Notes under the pieces: model-generated | What the model saw: the letters and a program-made list of their open reading frames with translations, nothing else | Databases searched by the model: none | Told to the model about the DNA's origin: nothing | Made by a program: the position numbers and the translations under genes | Shown: positions 15,681 to 24,282 of the stretch, piece after piece | Numbering within the stretch: the first letter of the stretch is position 1 | How the letters are laid out: the number at the start of each line of letters is the position of its first letter | From: Caldinitratiruptor microaerophilus | GTDB lineage: Bacteria; Bacillota; Sulfobacillia; Symbiobacteriales; ZC4RG38 | Reading direction: 5' to 3' | DNA: 64,000 nt | Assembly: GCF_025999835.1 (NCBI RefSeq) | Contig: NZ_AP025628.1 | Location: forward strand, 2,232,001 to 2,296,000

Positions 15681-17198
15681 CTACCGGGAATCCTGTACGA
15701 ATACATGGAGGCTGGTGTCAACACCGTGGGAGGCGGTCACCCCCACCCAGCCGGGGCCCTCGAGTACCTGCATCACGGCCCCCGGGACGCCGGTGTCCAG
15801 CACGCGGCCATCGGGCAAGAGGAGCCGGAGGCCGGCGGGCGCGCCGCGGCGGTCCCGGGCGGCGAGAAGGATCCCCTCGCCGACACGGGGCGTGAAGACC
15901 TGCTCGAGCGCCGTCACCGAAGAAAGGCCGCTGATGATCTTCTCATGCCCTTGGTCACCGACGATCCGGATTGTGGGCTGCTCGCCCTCCGACTCGCCGA
16001 AGACGACAACCGTGCGCCCGTCCGGCGCGTAGCTGACCCCGTAGGCCTGTCCCAGCCGTCCCAGAGCGCGGACGCCGCCCTCTCGCCAGTTCCACTCCAG
16101 CAACTGGGCGGGGCCGAGCACGGGCAGGCCTTCCGGGTCCCGCCTGCCCATGTCGGAATGGCAGATGAGGAGAAGCCGGTCCACTTGGGGCGACCACAGC
16201 CAGTCCGTGAGCAGCCATCCGGGGTCCGACTTGAAGACCGCCTGCTCCGCCCCTTCCGGGTCGAGCACGGCGACGCGCTGCACGGCCATCCAGTCCGCGA
16301 CCCCGGAATAGAGGAAGTAACCGGGGCCGCGCCCGTCCCCGACCCCTACTGCCAAGTGGCGCCCATTCGGCGCCCAGCGCGGCGTCGCGAACGACCGGCC
16401 CGGCCGCCCGACGGCCTGCACGGCTCCACCCGCCAGGTCGACAAGCCACAGGACAGCTGAACCATCCTCTGGACCACGCAGCACGAAGGCCGCGCGCCGC
16501 TCGTCCCCGCTCCAGGACGCGCCGACCACGTGCAGCTCACGGTCGCGAGGAGGGGTGGTTCGGAGCGGCCTCAGTTCCCAGCGGGCGATGTCCAGAACCT
16601 CCGCGCGGAAGTCCGGCCGGACGATCAGAACCTGGGTTCCGGTCGGGGAATGGAACGTGGCCCTGGGCGCCTGCCCGGTGCCACCGGTGGCGTGAATGGG
16701 CGGCCGCTCGTCGAGGCCGGTCTCGACGTCGATGCGGTGCCACGCCGAGGCACGCCAGTCCTCCCCGGGCGCCATCACGGTAAGGGTGTCCTCGTCAACC
16801 CACCCCACCGGGATGAAACCGGACCGCCCCGGAACCGGGCGCGCGGTGGCACCGTCCTGGAGTTCGGCCCACGAGAGCGCGTCTGACTCGGCCTGGAGAT
16901 CGAACCGGGCAAACTGCATCGCCAGCCGCCGGCCGTCCGCTGAGAGGGCCAGCGCCGGGTATCCGTTCGGCAGGGGGCGAATGCGGTAGTGCCGGGCGCC
17001 GGCGAGGTCGGGCAGGGCCTCCACGACCAGCGACCCAGTGAGTCCGGGAGGAACGATCTGATCATCGGTCCGCGCGAGCTCCTGCGATCCGTGCACCCCA
17101 GGCGAGCCCGGAGAAGCCGGAGGACTGCAGGCAACCGTCGCGAGAAGGCCGAGCATCACCGTGGTGGCCACCGTCAGACGCCGCCCCAGATGCGGCAT
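15681..17198 (-). CDS. beta-propeller (WD40/TolB-like) lipoprotein
   Basis: A 505-residue exported protein. It has a basic N-region, a hydrophobic core and a lipobox (LLATVAC) ending at Cys24. Repeated beta-propeller blades follow, of the kind found in TolB/PD40 proteins (ALSADGRRLAMQF, PRWAPNGRHLAVGVGDG, GVSYAPDGRTVVVFGE). The ATG at 17198 has AAGGAG upstream; a longer frame to 17540 runs through the riboswitch and is not believed. It is transcribed away from the cobalamin riboswitch. The function is unknown, probably a surface scaffold or binding protein. Confidence 0.75.
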   Translation of the reverse strand: MPHLGRRLTVATTVMLGLLATVACSPPASPGSPGVHGSQELARTDDQIVPPGLTGSLVVEALPDLAGARHYRIRPLPNGYPALALSADGRRLAMQFARFDLQAESDALSWAELQDGATARPVPGRSGFIPVGWVDEDTLTVMAPGEDWRASAWHRIDVETGLDERPPIHATGGTGQAPRATFHSPTGTQVLIVRPDFRAEVLDIARWELRPLRTTPPRDRELHVVGASWSGDERRAAFVLRGPEDGSAVLWLVDLAGGAVQAVGRPGRSFATPRWAPNGRHLAVGVGDGRGPGYFLYSGVADWMAVQRVAVLDPEGAEQAVFKSDPGWLLTDWLWSPQVDRLLLICHSDMGRRDPEGLPVLGPAQLLEWNWREGGVRALGRLGQAYGVSYAPDGRTVVVFGESEGEQPTIRIVGDQGHEKIISGLSSVTALEQVFTPRVGEGILLAARDRRGAPAGLRLLLPDGRVLDTGVPGAVMQVLEGPGWVGVTASHGVDTSLHVFVQDSR

Positions 17199-17289
17199 AG
17201 GCCCCACTCCTTCCCCGCGGGCCGCCGTGTCTGGCATGATCCCCGTTCCCCCCTGGACGGCTCTTTTCCTGTCATGGTAGACTGCAGCC

Positions 17290-17475
17290 AACACAAACGA
17301 GGCGTCCTGGTGGCCCGACGCGGGCTGAAAAGGGAAGGCGGTGCGAATCCGCCACGGTCGCGCCACTGTGACCGGGGAGCAACCCGGCGTGATGCCACTG
17401 CCGTCCGGCGCAGACGGTGGGAAGGTGCCGGGAAGCGGTGATCCGGAAGTCAGGAGACCTGCCAGGACGTCGGCC
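17290..17475 (+). ncRNA. cobalamin (B12) riboswitch
   Basis: Leader with the consensus elements of the adenosylcobalamin aptamer in order: AGGGAAGGCGGTGCGAATCCGC (P3/J region), the invariant GCCACTG at 17372-17378, AACCCGG, and the B12-box-like AAGTCAGGAGACCTGCC at about 17447-17463. It lies about 180 bases upstream of cobO. When B12 is plentiful it should shut off cobO-cobQ. The exact ends are estimated. Confidence 0.92.
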
Positions 17476-17555
17476 CGGCTTCTCCCCGCGGGCTGGGAGG
17501 GTTGCGGCTGCCCCCGCCGCCGTGTTGGCGTGCGAGGCAAACCCGCACGTGCTCG

Positions 17556-17595
17556 GCAGCCACCCCCGGCCCTGACGCGAGCCGGGGGTGTGCCG
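17556..17595 (+). promoter_or_regulatory. hairpin between the B12 aptamer and cobO, possible expression platform
   Basis: CACCCCCGGC (17561-17570) pairs with GCCGGGGGTG (17581-17590), extended by CGGCA/TGCCG. No U-tract follows, so it is not a canonical terminator. It may act by rho or by affecting initiation. Confidence 0.45.
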
Positions 17596-17655
17596 TTCGG
17601 CGAGGCGATCCGTTCGGCAGCGGGAGAGCCTCAGCCAGCGGAAGGGGGCAGGCGA

Positions 17656-18201
17656 ATGTCCGAAACCCGAGGGCGGGTGCTCATCTACACCGGCGACGGA
17701 AAGGGCAAGACGACGGCGGCCATGGGCCAGGCGGTACGGGCGGTCGGCGCCGGCATGAAGGTGCTGATGATCCAGTTCATCAAGGGGAAGTGGAAGGTGG
17801 CGGAGATCGACGGGCTCCGGCACCTCCCGAACTTCGAACTGCGGCGGCTCGGGCTCGGATTCACCATCCCCGAGCGACGGGTCGGGCCGCTAGGGGAGCA
17901 CCAGGCAGCCGTGGAGGCCGCCTGGAGGCAGGCGCGTGAGGAAGCGATGTCCGACCGGTGGGACCTGGTGATCCTCGACGAGATCTGCAACGTCGTCTCC
18001 GACCCGGACCTGAACTGCATCGTGAGTACCGAGGACGTGCTCCGTCTGCTGCGGGAACGTCCGGCCCGCCTGCATGTGGTGCTGACCGGCCGAGACGCCC
18101 CACCGGAGCTGGTCGCGGCGGCCGACACCGTGACGGAGATGGTGGCGGTCAAACACGCCTACCAGGCTGGCATCCGGGCTCAACGGGGCATCGAGTTCTG
18201 A
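17656..18201 (+). CDS. cobO: cob(I)yrinic acid a,c-diamide adenosyltransferase
   Basis: A 181-residue CobA/CobO-type ATP:corrinoid adenosyltransferase that attaches the 5'-deoxyadenosyl group in B12 synthesis or salvage. The P-loop is IYTGDGKGKTTAAMGQAVRA near residue 9, followed by IQFIKGKWKVAE, DLVILDEICNVV and LTGRDAPPELVAAADTVTEM. The ATG at 17656 has GGGGG upstream. It lies directly below the cobalamin riboswitch and is followed by cobQ, so it is B12-repressed. Confidence 0.96.
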   Translation: MSETRGRVLIYTGDGKGKTTAAMGQAVRAVGAGMKVLMIQFIKGKWKVAEIDGLRHLPNFELRRLGLGFTIPERRVGPLGEHQAAVEAAWRQAREEAMSDRWDLVILDEICNVVSDPDLNCIVSTEDVLRLLRERPARLHVVLTGRDAPPELVAAADTVTEMVAVKHAYQAGIRAQRGIEF

Positions 18202-18229
18202 GGGGTTTGTGGTGGTGCAGAGGTGCCAC

Positions 18230-19786
18230 ATGCCCGCGCGGACGATCATGATCCAGGGGACCGCCTCGAACGTCGGCAAGAGCCTGCTGGTGACGGCGCT
18301 GTGCCGCATCTTCCGGCAAGACGGCTGGCGCGTGGCGCCCTTCAAGTCCCAGAACATGTCCAACAACAGCTACGTCACGCCGGACGGCCTCGAGATCAGC
18401 CGCGCCCAGGGCGTGCAGGCGGAGGCGGCAGGCGTGCTGCCCACGGTGGACATGAACCCCGTCCTGCTGAAACCTGCCGGAGACGACGCGTCCCAGGTGG
18501 TCATCCACGGGCGGCCCTACGCGACCATGAACTTCCGAACCTATCGACAGGAGGGCTACGCGGTGGCGGCCGCGGCCATCCGGGAGTCCCTCGACCGGCT
18601 CCGGGCCCGGTACGACGTGGTGGTCCTGGAAGGGGCGGGCTCACCCGCCGAGGTGAACCTGCGCGACCGCGAGCTCGTCAACATGCGCATCGCCGCCTGG
18701 GCAGAGGCCCCGGTGCTGCTGGTGGCAGACATCGACCGGGGAGGGGCGCTGGCCGCCCTGGTCGGCACCTTGGAGCTGCTGGAACCGGTGGAGCGGGAGC
18801 GGGTCGCGGGGCTGGTCATCAACAAGTTCCGCGGCAACCGCGCCCTGCTGCAGCCGGCGGTCGACTTCCTGGAGCGGCGTACCGGCAAGCCGGTCCTGGG
18901 CGTGCTGCCCTACCTCGACGTCGACCTGGAGGCCGAAGACGCGGTCGTGGTGGACGATGCCGCCCGGCACACGCCCGGCGACAGCCGGGGCGAGGGGCAC
19001 CTGCGCATCTGCGCGATCCGGCTCCCCCACCTCAGCAACTCCACGGACCTCGACCCGCTGCGCCACTCACCCGGCGTCCGGGTGTTGTGGGTGCGGGCGC
19101 CCTCCGAGCTGCAGGGCGCCGACGCCGTGGTGATCCCCGGAACCAAGAACACGGCCGCCGACCTGCGCTGGCTCTGGCAGACCGGCCTGGGCACCGCCGT
19201 GCAGCGGCTGGCGGCCCGGGGCGTGCCGGTCGTGGGCATCTGCGGAGGCTACCAGATCCTGGGGAGGCGGGTGCTGGACCCCGGACAGTACGAGTCGCCG
19301 CACCGGGAGACGCCCGGCCTCGAACTCCTGGACGTGGAGACGGAGTTCGCACCGGCGCGCGAGAAGACCACCCGCCGCACCGCCGCCGTGGCGGTGGGTG
19401 GGCAGGGCCCCTTCGCGGGGCTGCAGGGCGCCCGGGTGGCCGGGTACGAGATCCACATGGGCCGCACCCGCCTGGGGGTAGACGCCCGGCCGCTGTTCAC
19501 GGCCCCGGACGTGCTCGCCCCGGAAGACCCGGCGGCAGGCGACGCCCTTGGCGCCAGCGACGCCTCCGGGCAGGTCTGGGGCACGTACCTGCACGACGTC
19601 TTCCACAACGACGATCTCCGGCGCGCATGGCTCGCCTGGCTCTGGCGCCGGCGGGGGCTCGAACCGATGGAGACAGGGCCGGATCGCGCGGCGCTCCGCC
19701 GGGAAACGACCTTCGACCGCCTGGCCGCCTGTGTGCGATCCGAGCTGGACATGGCCCGCATCTATGCCATCATGGGGCTCCGGTAG
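18230..19786 (+). CDS. cobQ: cobyric acid synthase
   Basis: A 518-residue glutamine-dependent amidotransferase that amidates four carboxyls of adenosylcobyric a,c-diamide. The N-terminal DRTG/CobQ P-loop-like domain shows QGTASNVGKSLLVTALCRI and KSQNMSNNSYVTPDG. The C-terminal class I glutaminase domain has the nucleophile in VVGICGGYQILGR and the late His in GTYLHDVFHND. The ATG at 18230 follows AGAGGTG; a GTG at 18209 is a less family-like alternative. It forms an operon with cobO under the cobalamin riboswitch. No other cob genes are in view. Confidence 0.96.
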   Translation: MPARTIMIQGTASNVGKSLLVTALCRIFRQDGWRVAPFKSQNMSNNSYVTPDGLEISRAQGVQAEAAGVLPTVDMNPVLLKPAGDDASQVVIHGRPYATMNFRTYRQEGYAVAAAAIRESLDRLRARYDVVVLEGAGSPAEVNLRDRELVNMRIAAWAEAPVLLVADIDRGGALAALVGTLELLEPVERERVAGLVINKFRGNRALLQPAVDFLERRTGKPVLGVLPYLDVDLEAEDAVVVDDAARHTPGDSRGEGHLRICAIRLPHLSNSTDLDPLRHSPGVRVLWVRAPSELQGADAVVIPGTKNTAADLRWLWQTGLGTAVQRLAARGVPVVGICGGYQILGRRVLDPGQYESPHRETPGLELLDVETEFAPAREKTTRRTAAVAVGGQGPFAGLQGARVAGYEIHMGRTRLGVDARPLFTAPDVLAPEDPAAGDALGASDASGQVWGTYLHDVFHNDDLRRAWLAWLWRRRGLEPMETGPDRAALRRETTFDRLAACVRSELDMARIYAIMGLR

Positions 19787-20202
19787 CCGATGTGGCCCCC
19801 GGTTCGGCGCACACGCTACGGCTACAGGTCGCACCGGGGGATCGGAATTGACGTCACGACGGGAACAGGTGCGGAACCGACTGGAGTTCTTTCACGATCA
19901 GGCCCACCAAACGGCGGAGCGCCTCGAGCACCTCGCGGAGCGGCTGCCCGTGCCGATCCGGCCGGAATCGGTGACCTACGGAAGAGACCTCGCCCCCTGG
20001 AAGAACGAACACGACCGGTTGGCGCGGGACTGCCCTCTCCGGGTTCGTTCCGGAGTCCAGCGGGTTGGGCTCCCTTCCCCGTTGACGCCGCCCGGTCGCG
20101 AAAGGTACCATGACCGACAGGTTTTCAGCCGAACGCCCGCCGGGGCGGCGGCCCGCTGCGGCCCGCGCAGGCCGCCCCGCCAATCAAGACGGGAGGTGCT
20201 TC
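19787..20202 (+). other. 416-base stretch without a convincing gene
   Basis: Between cobQ and the propeller gene. From a TTG at 19849 a plus-strand frame reads REQVRNRLEFFHDQAH... with coding-like GC3, but has no stop before it runs deep into the next gene. A minus-strand frame (20183-19854) is open too. I do not call either. The 3' part carries the probable promoter of the propeller gene. Confidence 0.4.
20082..20111 (+). promoter_or_regulatory. probable promoter of the Asp-box propeller gene
   Basis: TTGACG (20082-20087), 18-base spacer, TACCAT (20106-20111), about 90 bases before the start codon. A reasonable but imperfect sigma-A match. Confidence 0.4.
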
Positions 20203-21162
20203 ATGGGCAAGAACGCAAGCCGGCGCTCGAAGGCCACCCGCGCCGGCGGTGGTCCCGGCCAGGCGAGCGCTTCCCCGCCGGACGCTACCCGCTGGGTGGT
20301 GCCGATCGCGGCCCTGGTCGGGGTCGCGCTCCTCGCAGTCGTGATCCTCGCCGGCCGGCCGGGAGGCCCGCGTCCCCTGGCCGTGCTGCGGACGAACGAC
20401 TTCCACGCGCTCGCGTTCCGCCCCGACAACCCGGACGTGGTGTACTTCGGCCACCACAACGGCGTCATGCGCAGCGACGACGGCGGCCGGACCTGGCGGC
20501 CGGTGATCGAGCGGCCGAACTTCGATGCCATGGGGCTGGCCGTCAGCCGGGCGGACCCGCAGGTCCTCTACCTGGCCGGGCACGACATCCTCCAAGTCAG
20601 CCGGGACGGCGGCGCCACGTGGGAGCCGATCGCCCACGATCTCCCCGGCACCGACGTCCACGGCTTCGCCCTGGCACCGGGCGACCCGGAGCGCCTGTAC
20701 GCCTTCGTGGTCGGCCACGGGCTGTTCCGGAGCGAGAACGGCGGCAGGAACTGGGAGCGCCTCACGGGCAACGTGCCGGGGGACGTCACGTCGCTGACCG
20801 CCGCCAGCGGGAACCCGCCCGTGCTGTACGCGGGCAGTGCGAGCGCCGGGGTCCTCCGAAGCGCCGATGGCGGCCGCAGCTGGAGCCCCCTGGCGGGCCT
20901 CGCCAGCGGGACCGCGCTGGCGCTCGCCACCGACCCCGCTGCGGCGCAAACCGTCTACGCCGCCGTTGACGGCACCCTCTACAAGAGCACCGACGGCGGC
21001 ACCACCTGGAGCCGTCTCGCCGTCCCACGGGGGATGGTCGTGTCGCTGGCCGTCAGCCCGGCCCGGCCGGGACGGGTGCTGACCGTCACGGTGGACGGGC
21101 GGCAGGGGCTCGTCTACCGCAGCGAGGACGGGGGCGCGACCTGGGGCCAGAGCAAGCCATGA
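20203..21162 (+). CDS. membrane-anchored Asp-box (BNR) beta-propeller protein
   Basis: A 319-residue protein. It has a basic N-terminus, one transmembrane helix (about 32-50, WVVPIAALVGVALLAVVILAG), then a sialidase/sortilin-like propeller with six Asp-box repeats: SDDGGRTW, SRDGGATW, SENGGRNW, SADGGRSW, STDGGTTW and SEDGGATW. The architecture fits F510_1955-type extracellular glycosyl-hydrolase-like proteins, but catalytic residues are not evident. The ATG at 20203 has GGGAGGTG upstream. It is monocistronic, followed by a strong hairpin. A binding or scaffold role is more likely than catalysis. Confidence 0.8.
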   Translation: MGKNASRRSKATRAGGGPGQASASPPDATRWVVPIAALVGVALLAVVILAGRPGGPRPLAVLRTNDFHALAFRPDNPDVVYFGHHNGVMRSDDGGRTWRPVIERPNFDAMGLAVSRADPQVLYLAGHDILQVSRDGGATWEPIAHDLPGTDVHGFALAPGDPERLYAFVVGHGLFRSENGGRNWERLTGNVPGDVTSLTAASGNPPVLYAGSASAGVLRSADGGRSWSPLAGLASGTALALATDPAAAQTVYAAVDGTLYKSTDGGTTWSRLAVPRGMVVSLAVSPARPGRVLTVTVDGRQGLVYRSEDGGATWGQSKP

Positions 21163-21195
21163 CCGGAAGCGCACAACATGACCGGAAGCGCACAA
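21158..21195. repeat. 19-bp tandem duplication at the 3' end of the propeller gene
   Basis: CATGACCGGAAGCGCACAA occurs twice head to tail (21158-21176 and 21177-21195), the first copy spanning the TGA stop. It looks like a recent slippage duplication. Confidence 0.9.
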
Positions 21196-21240
21196 GGGCC
21201 GCCGCCCGCTGCCGGGCGGCGGCCCCGTCTTCTCCCCTCG
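21196..21240 (+). terminator. strong hairpin between convergent genes
   Basis: A 13-bp perfect stem, GGGCCGCCGCCCG (21196-21208) with CGGGCGGCGGCCC (21213-21225), loop CTGC, followed by a weak pyrimidine tract CGTCTTCTCCCC. It ends the propeller gene. Confidence 0.7.
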
Positions 21241-21246
21241 CTCTGC

Positions 21247-21879
21247 CTACTCCGCCTTGACGACCTTCAGCGTGCCCCGCTGCCCGAGCTGGGCGTGACC
21301 CGGGATGTCGCAGAGGAACTCGTACGTACCGGGTTCATCGGCGTTCAGTTCCACGGTGCGGCTGGCGCCGGGGGCGATGCCCACCAGCCGCAGGTTGAGC
21401 TCCGGGATGGCGAAGTTGTGCGGGACCGTCCCCTCGTTCTTGACGGTGAGGACCAGCCGCTTGCCCGCCTCCACCTCGATCTCCGCTGGCTCGATCTTCC
21501 ACTCGGTGATCGTCGCGGTCACTTCGACCTTCGCCGCGCCGGGCTGCGCCGGGGCATCGGGAACCTGGTCCGTCCCGCCGGACCCCCACGGGCCGTACCC
21601 GCCCCACATCGCGGCGTGCATGCCCGCCATCCACTGGGCGGCCGCCTCCGGGTCGCCGCCGTGGACCTGGGCGTGCATCCGGCCCATCTGGCGGAAGACG
21701 TCCGGTTCCACGTTGGCCGCATCGCCGGAGCCCCACCACGGGCCCATCATGAAGCCCCACCGGCCGGGACCGGGGCCCCACGCCGCCGCCGCCACCGGTG
21801 CACGGGCAAGGGTGAGGGCGCCGGCCACCACCAGGGCGGCGGCACCGCCAAAGATGATCCACCGCTGCTTGCGCGTCAT
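21247..21879 (-). CDS. exported cupredoxin-domain protein with Met/Trp/Gly-rich spacer
   Basis: A 210-residue protein: an N-terminal hydrophobic signal/anchor (residues 7-32), a spacer of about 80 residues rich in Trp, Gly, Met and His (WGFMMGPWWG, GMHAAMWGGYGPWG), then a plastocyanin-like domain (about 117-208). Copper ligands are His154 (VPHNF), Cys190 and His195 (CDIPGH). The usual axial Met is Gln200 (GHAQLGQ), as in stellacyanin-like sites. The gene is divergent from a sensor kinase; an 18-bp palindrome shared with the copper genes lies 110 bases upstream. Confidence 0.87.
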   Translation of the reverse strand: MTRKQRWIIFGGAAALVVAGALTLARAPVAAAAWGPGPGRWGFMMGPWWGSGDAANVEPDVFRQMGRMHAQVHGGDPEAAAQWMAGMHAAMWGGYGPWGSGGTDQVPDAPAQPGAAKVEVTATITEWKIEPAEIEVEAGKRLVLTVKNEGTVPHNFAIPELNLRLVGIAPGASRTVELNADEPGTYEFLCDIPGHAQLGQRGTLKVVKAE

Positions 21880-21988
21880 CGGGCATCCTCCTGTTCGCTG
21901 TCCGGCTGCTTGCCGTTTCGTGCCCTCATCATACCCCCGGGGTGTACGGACCGTGTGGATCCCGTGTGGAGATTTCGTGAACGCCCCG

Positions 21989-22006
21989 ATCCCCCATCCG
22001 GGTGAT
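21989..22006. promoter_or_regulatory. 18-bp palindromic motif, site E
   Basis: ATCCCCCATCCGGGTGAT is the reverse complement of site C (49520) with one mismatch. It lies between the divergent cupredoxin (start 21879) and the sensor kinase (start 22101). Confidence 0.55.
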
Positions 22007-22100
22007 GGCGGCTCACCCGTTCGGAGTATGGCTGGAATCTCCCGTCCCGCTTAGGATGAGTCGTAACAAAAGGTATGGTCCAGGCGAGGAGGGGGTCGCG

Positions 22101-24251
22101 ATGCCCTTGGTCCGCCTCCCCAGCCTGCGCGTCCGCATCATGGTCTCGGCCGCCGTGGCCGTGGCCGTGCTCCTCCTTTCGCTCGGCGGCGTGGCGACAC
22201 GGATCCTCCACCACCAGGCAGAGGACGTCATGCGGGAACGCCTGCGCGTAGCGGAACTGGCGGCATCCAGGCTCGACGCCGCCCTCGCCGCCGACCTCGG
22301 CCGCCTCCGCGCGCTGGCGGGCACCGAACCGGTCCGGCCCCTGGCGGTGCAGATCTTCAACCTGGGAATCCTGCGGCTCGACCAGGACGGCCGGGTGCTC
22401 TGGTACAGCCCGGGCCGGTCCGGCGGTGATGCGCCGGCGCTGGCCGGGACTCTGGTCGGTACGCAGGCCTTCCAGACCGCACTGCGCGCGGGCCGGACGG
22501 CGTGGACCGACCTCACGCGCACGCCGGCGGGCCAGCCCGTGGTGGCGGTGCTCGAGCCGGTACCCGGGGCCGGCGGCCGGCCGGCCGGCGTGCTCGCAGG
22601 CGTGATCGACCTCGGCGCGCGCGGCCTGGAGCCCTTCCTGGCCGGCACGCTCCCCGGAGGCAACACCGCCCACGTGGTGCTGGTCGATGGGGACGGTTGG
22701 GTCCTGGCAAGCACCGGGCCGATCCCTCCGTATACACGGGACGAGCACCCCGAGTTCTTCTCTGCACTCATCCGGTCAGGGATGCCCCAGATCGGCCGGA
22801 CCGATGACGGAGCCGGGGACACGCTCCCCCACGTCATGGCCGCGGCCCCGCTGCGCGTCGCCCCCTGGGCGGTCAGCGTGGGCCAGGCCGAACGGGAGGC
22901 CATGGCGCCGGTGAGCCGGCTGCGCTGGCTCCTCATCCTCTTCGGCGCTGCGGCCGTGCTGCTCGCCATCCTCTACTCCTGGTGGGACACCGGCGCGGTC
23001 ATCGAGCCCCTGGCTCGCCTCACCCGGGCAGCCCAGGAGGTCGCCCGGGGGAACCTGGACGAGCCCGTCCGGGTGGAGCGCAGGGATGAGATCGGCACCC
23101 TGGGAGAGGCGTTCGAAACCATGCGACTCCGCCTGCGGGAAGCCCGGGAGGAGCTGCAGCGGGCCCTGGAGGAGGCGAAGCGGCGCGAGCAGGAGGCCGC
23201 GGCGCTGTACCGCGTGGGGAGCGAGATCCTCTCGTCGCTCGACCTGGAAACCATCCTGCAGACGGTCGTCGACCAGGCCCGCACCCTGCTCGGGGCCGAG
23301 GTCGCCGTGCTCTGCCTCGAGGAGGACGGTAGCCTGCGCGTGGCGGCCGCCAGCGACCCGGGCGGGCGGCTCCAGACAGAAGGCGCGGTGGAGACCGCTC
23401 GCAGACCCGACACCGCGCTGTGCGCGGGGTGCCCCGCTCCGGCGGTCGCGTGGCTACCCCAGCGGGCGTCGGCGACCCTGTCGGCCGGCAACCGGACCAT
23501 CGGCTTCCTGTGCGCGGGGGGGCAGAACCCGGTCGGCCCCGTGGAGTCGCGGCTCCTCGCCGGACTCGCAAACCAGGCTGCGATCGCCATCGAGAACGCG
23601 CGCCTTTACGAGAACGTGAAGACGCTGGCGGTGTACGAGGAGCGGGACCGCATCGCACGGGAGATGCACGACAGCGTGGCGCAGTCGCTCGGTTACATGT
23701 ACTCCCGGCTGCGTCTCCTCCAGGACCGCTACCCGCAGGACCGGGAACCGGCGCTGTGGGCCGACCTCGACGACCTGGCCCGGGTCGCCTCCGCCAGCTA
23801 CGACGAGGTCCGGTGGGCCATCTTCGGCCTCCGGACCGGCCGCCCGCACCGCGCGGGTCTCCTGTCGGCGCTCGCGGGCTACGTCCGGGATTTCACCACC
23901 CGTACCGGCGTCCGCGCCGAACTCGCCGGGGAGACCCTGGGGCGGGTCGCCCTGGCGCCCGAGGCCGAGGCGCAGCTCGTCCGGATCGTCCAGGAGGCCC
24001 TCACCAACGTGGCGAAGCACGCCGCCGCCACGCAGGTCTGGGTGCGCGTGGAGGCCCGCGGGGACTCCGTCCACGTGGTGGTGGAGGACAACGGCGTCGG
24101 GTTCGAGCCCGGTGCGAAGGCCGGGCAGGACGGTCACTACGGCCTTGCCACGATGCGAGAGCGTGCGGAGAGCGTCGGGGGGCACCTGGAGATTGACACC
24201 GCGCCCGGCGCCGGCTGCCGGGTCCACATCGCCATGCCGCTCGTTCACTGA
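22101..24251 (+). CDS. membrane sensor histidine kinase (NarX-type) with extracytoplasmic, HAMP and GAF domains
   Basis: About 716 residues. TM1 at 12-34, an extracytoplasmic sensing domain (about 35-270, Cache-like), TM2 near 274-295, HAMP to about 350, a coiled linker (LREAREELQRALEEAKRREQ), GAF (about 365-505), HisKA_3 with His near 523 (AREMHDSVAQSL), then HATPase_c (DNGVGFEPG, HYGLATMRERAESVGG). The ATG at 22101 follows GGAGGGGG; the frame is open further upstream but without support. It is followed after 31 bases by its response regulator. The stimulus is unknown; a cupredoxin lies upstream and an Fe-S/NrfD module downstream. Confidence 0.93.
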   Translation: MPLVRLPSLRVRIMVSAAVAVAVLLLSLGGVATRILHHQAEDVMRERLRVAELAASRLDAALAADLGRLRALAGTEPVRPLAVQIFNLGILRLDQDGRVLWYSPGRSGGDAPALAGTLVGTQAFQTALRAGRTAWTDLTRTPAGQPVVAVLEPVPGAGGRPAGVLAGVIDLGARGLEPFLAGTLPGGNTAHVVLVDGDGWVLASTGPIPPYTRDEHPEFFSALIRSGMPQIGRTDDGAGDTLPHVMAAAPLRVAPWAVSVGQAEREAMAPVSRLRWLLILFGAAAVLLAILYSWWDTGAVIEPLARLTRAAQEVARGNLDEPVRVERRDEIGTLGEAFETMRLRLREAREELQRALEEAKRREQEAAALYRVGSEILSSLDLETILQTVVDQARTLLGAEVAVLCLEEDGSLRVAAASDPGGRLQTEGAVETARRPDTALCAGCPAPAVAWLPQRASATLSAGNRTIGFLCAGGQNPVGPVESRLLAGLANQAAIAIENARLYENVKTLAVYEERDRIAREMHDSVAQSLGYMYSRLRLLQDRYPQDREPALWADLDDLARVASASYDEVRWAIFGLRTGRPHRAGLLSALAGYVRDFTTRTGVRAELAGETLGRVALAPEAEAQLVRIVQEALTNVAKHAAATQVWVRVEARGDSVHVVVEDNGVGFEPGAKAGQDGHYGLATMRERAESVGGHLEIDTAPGAGCRVHIAMPLVH

Positions 24252-24282
24252 CTCGTTGTCCTGAGGAAGGGAGGCGGCCCCA

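Noticed and set aside
19849-20202. A possible small plus-strand gene beginning with a TTG (LTSRREQVRNRLEFFHDQAH)
   Set aside because: The first 60 codons look coding, but the frame has no stop until it is deep inside the propeller gene, and the ribosome site is weak. It could be a decayed gene, but it is not supported.
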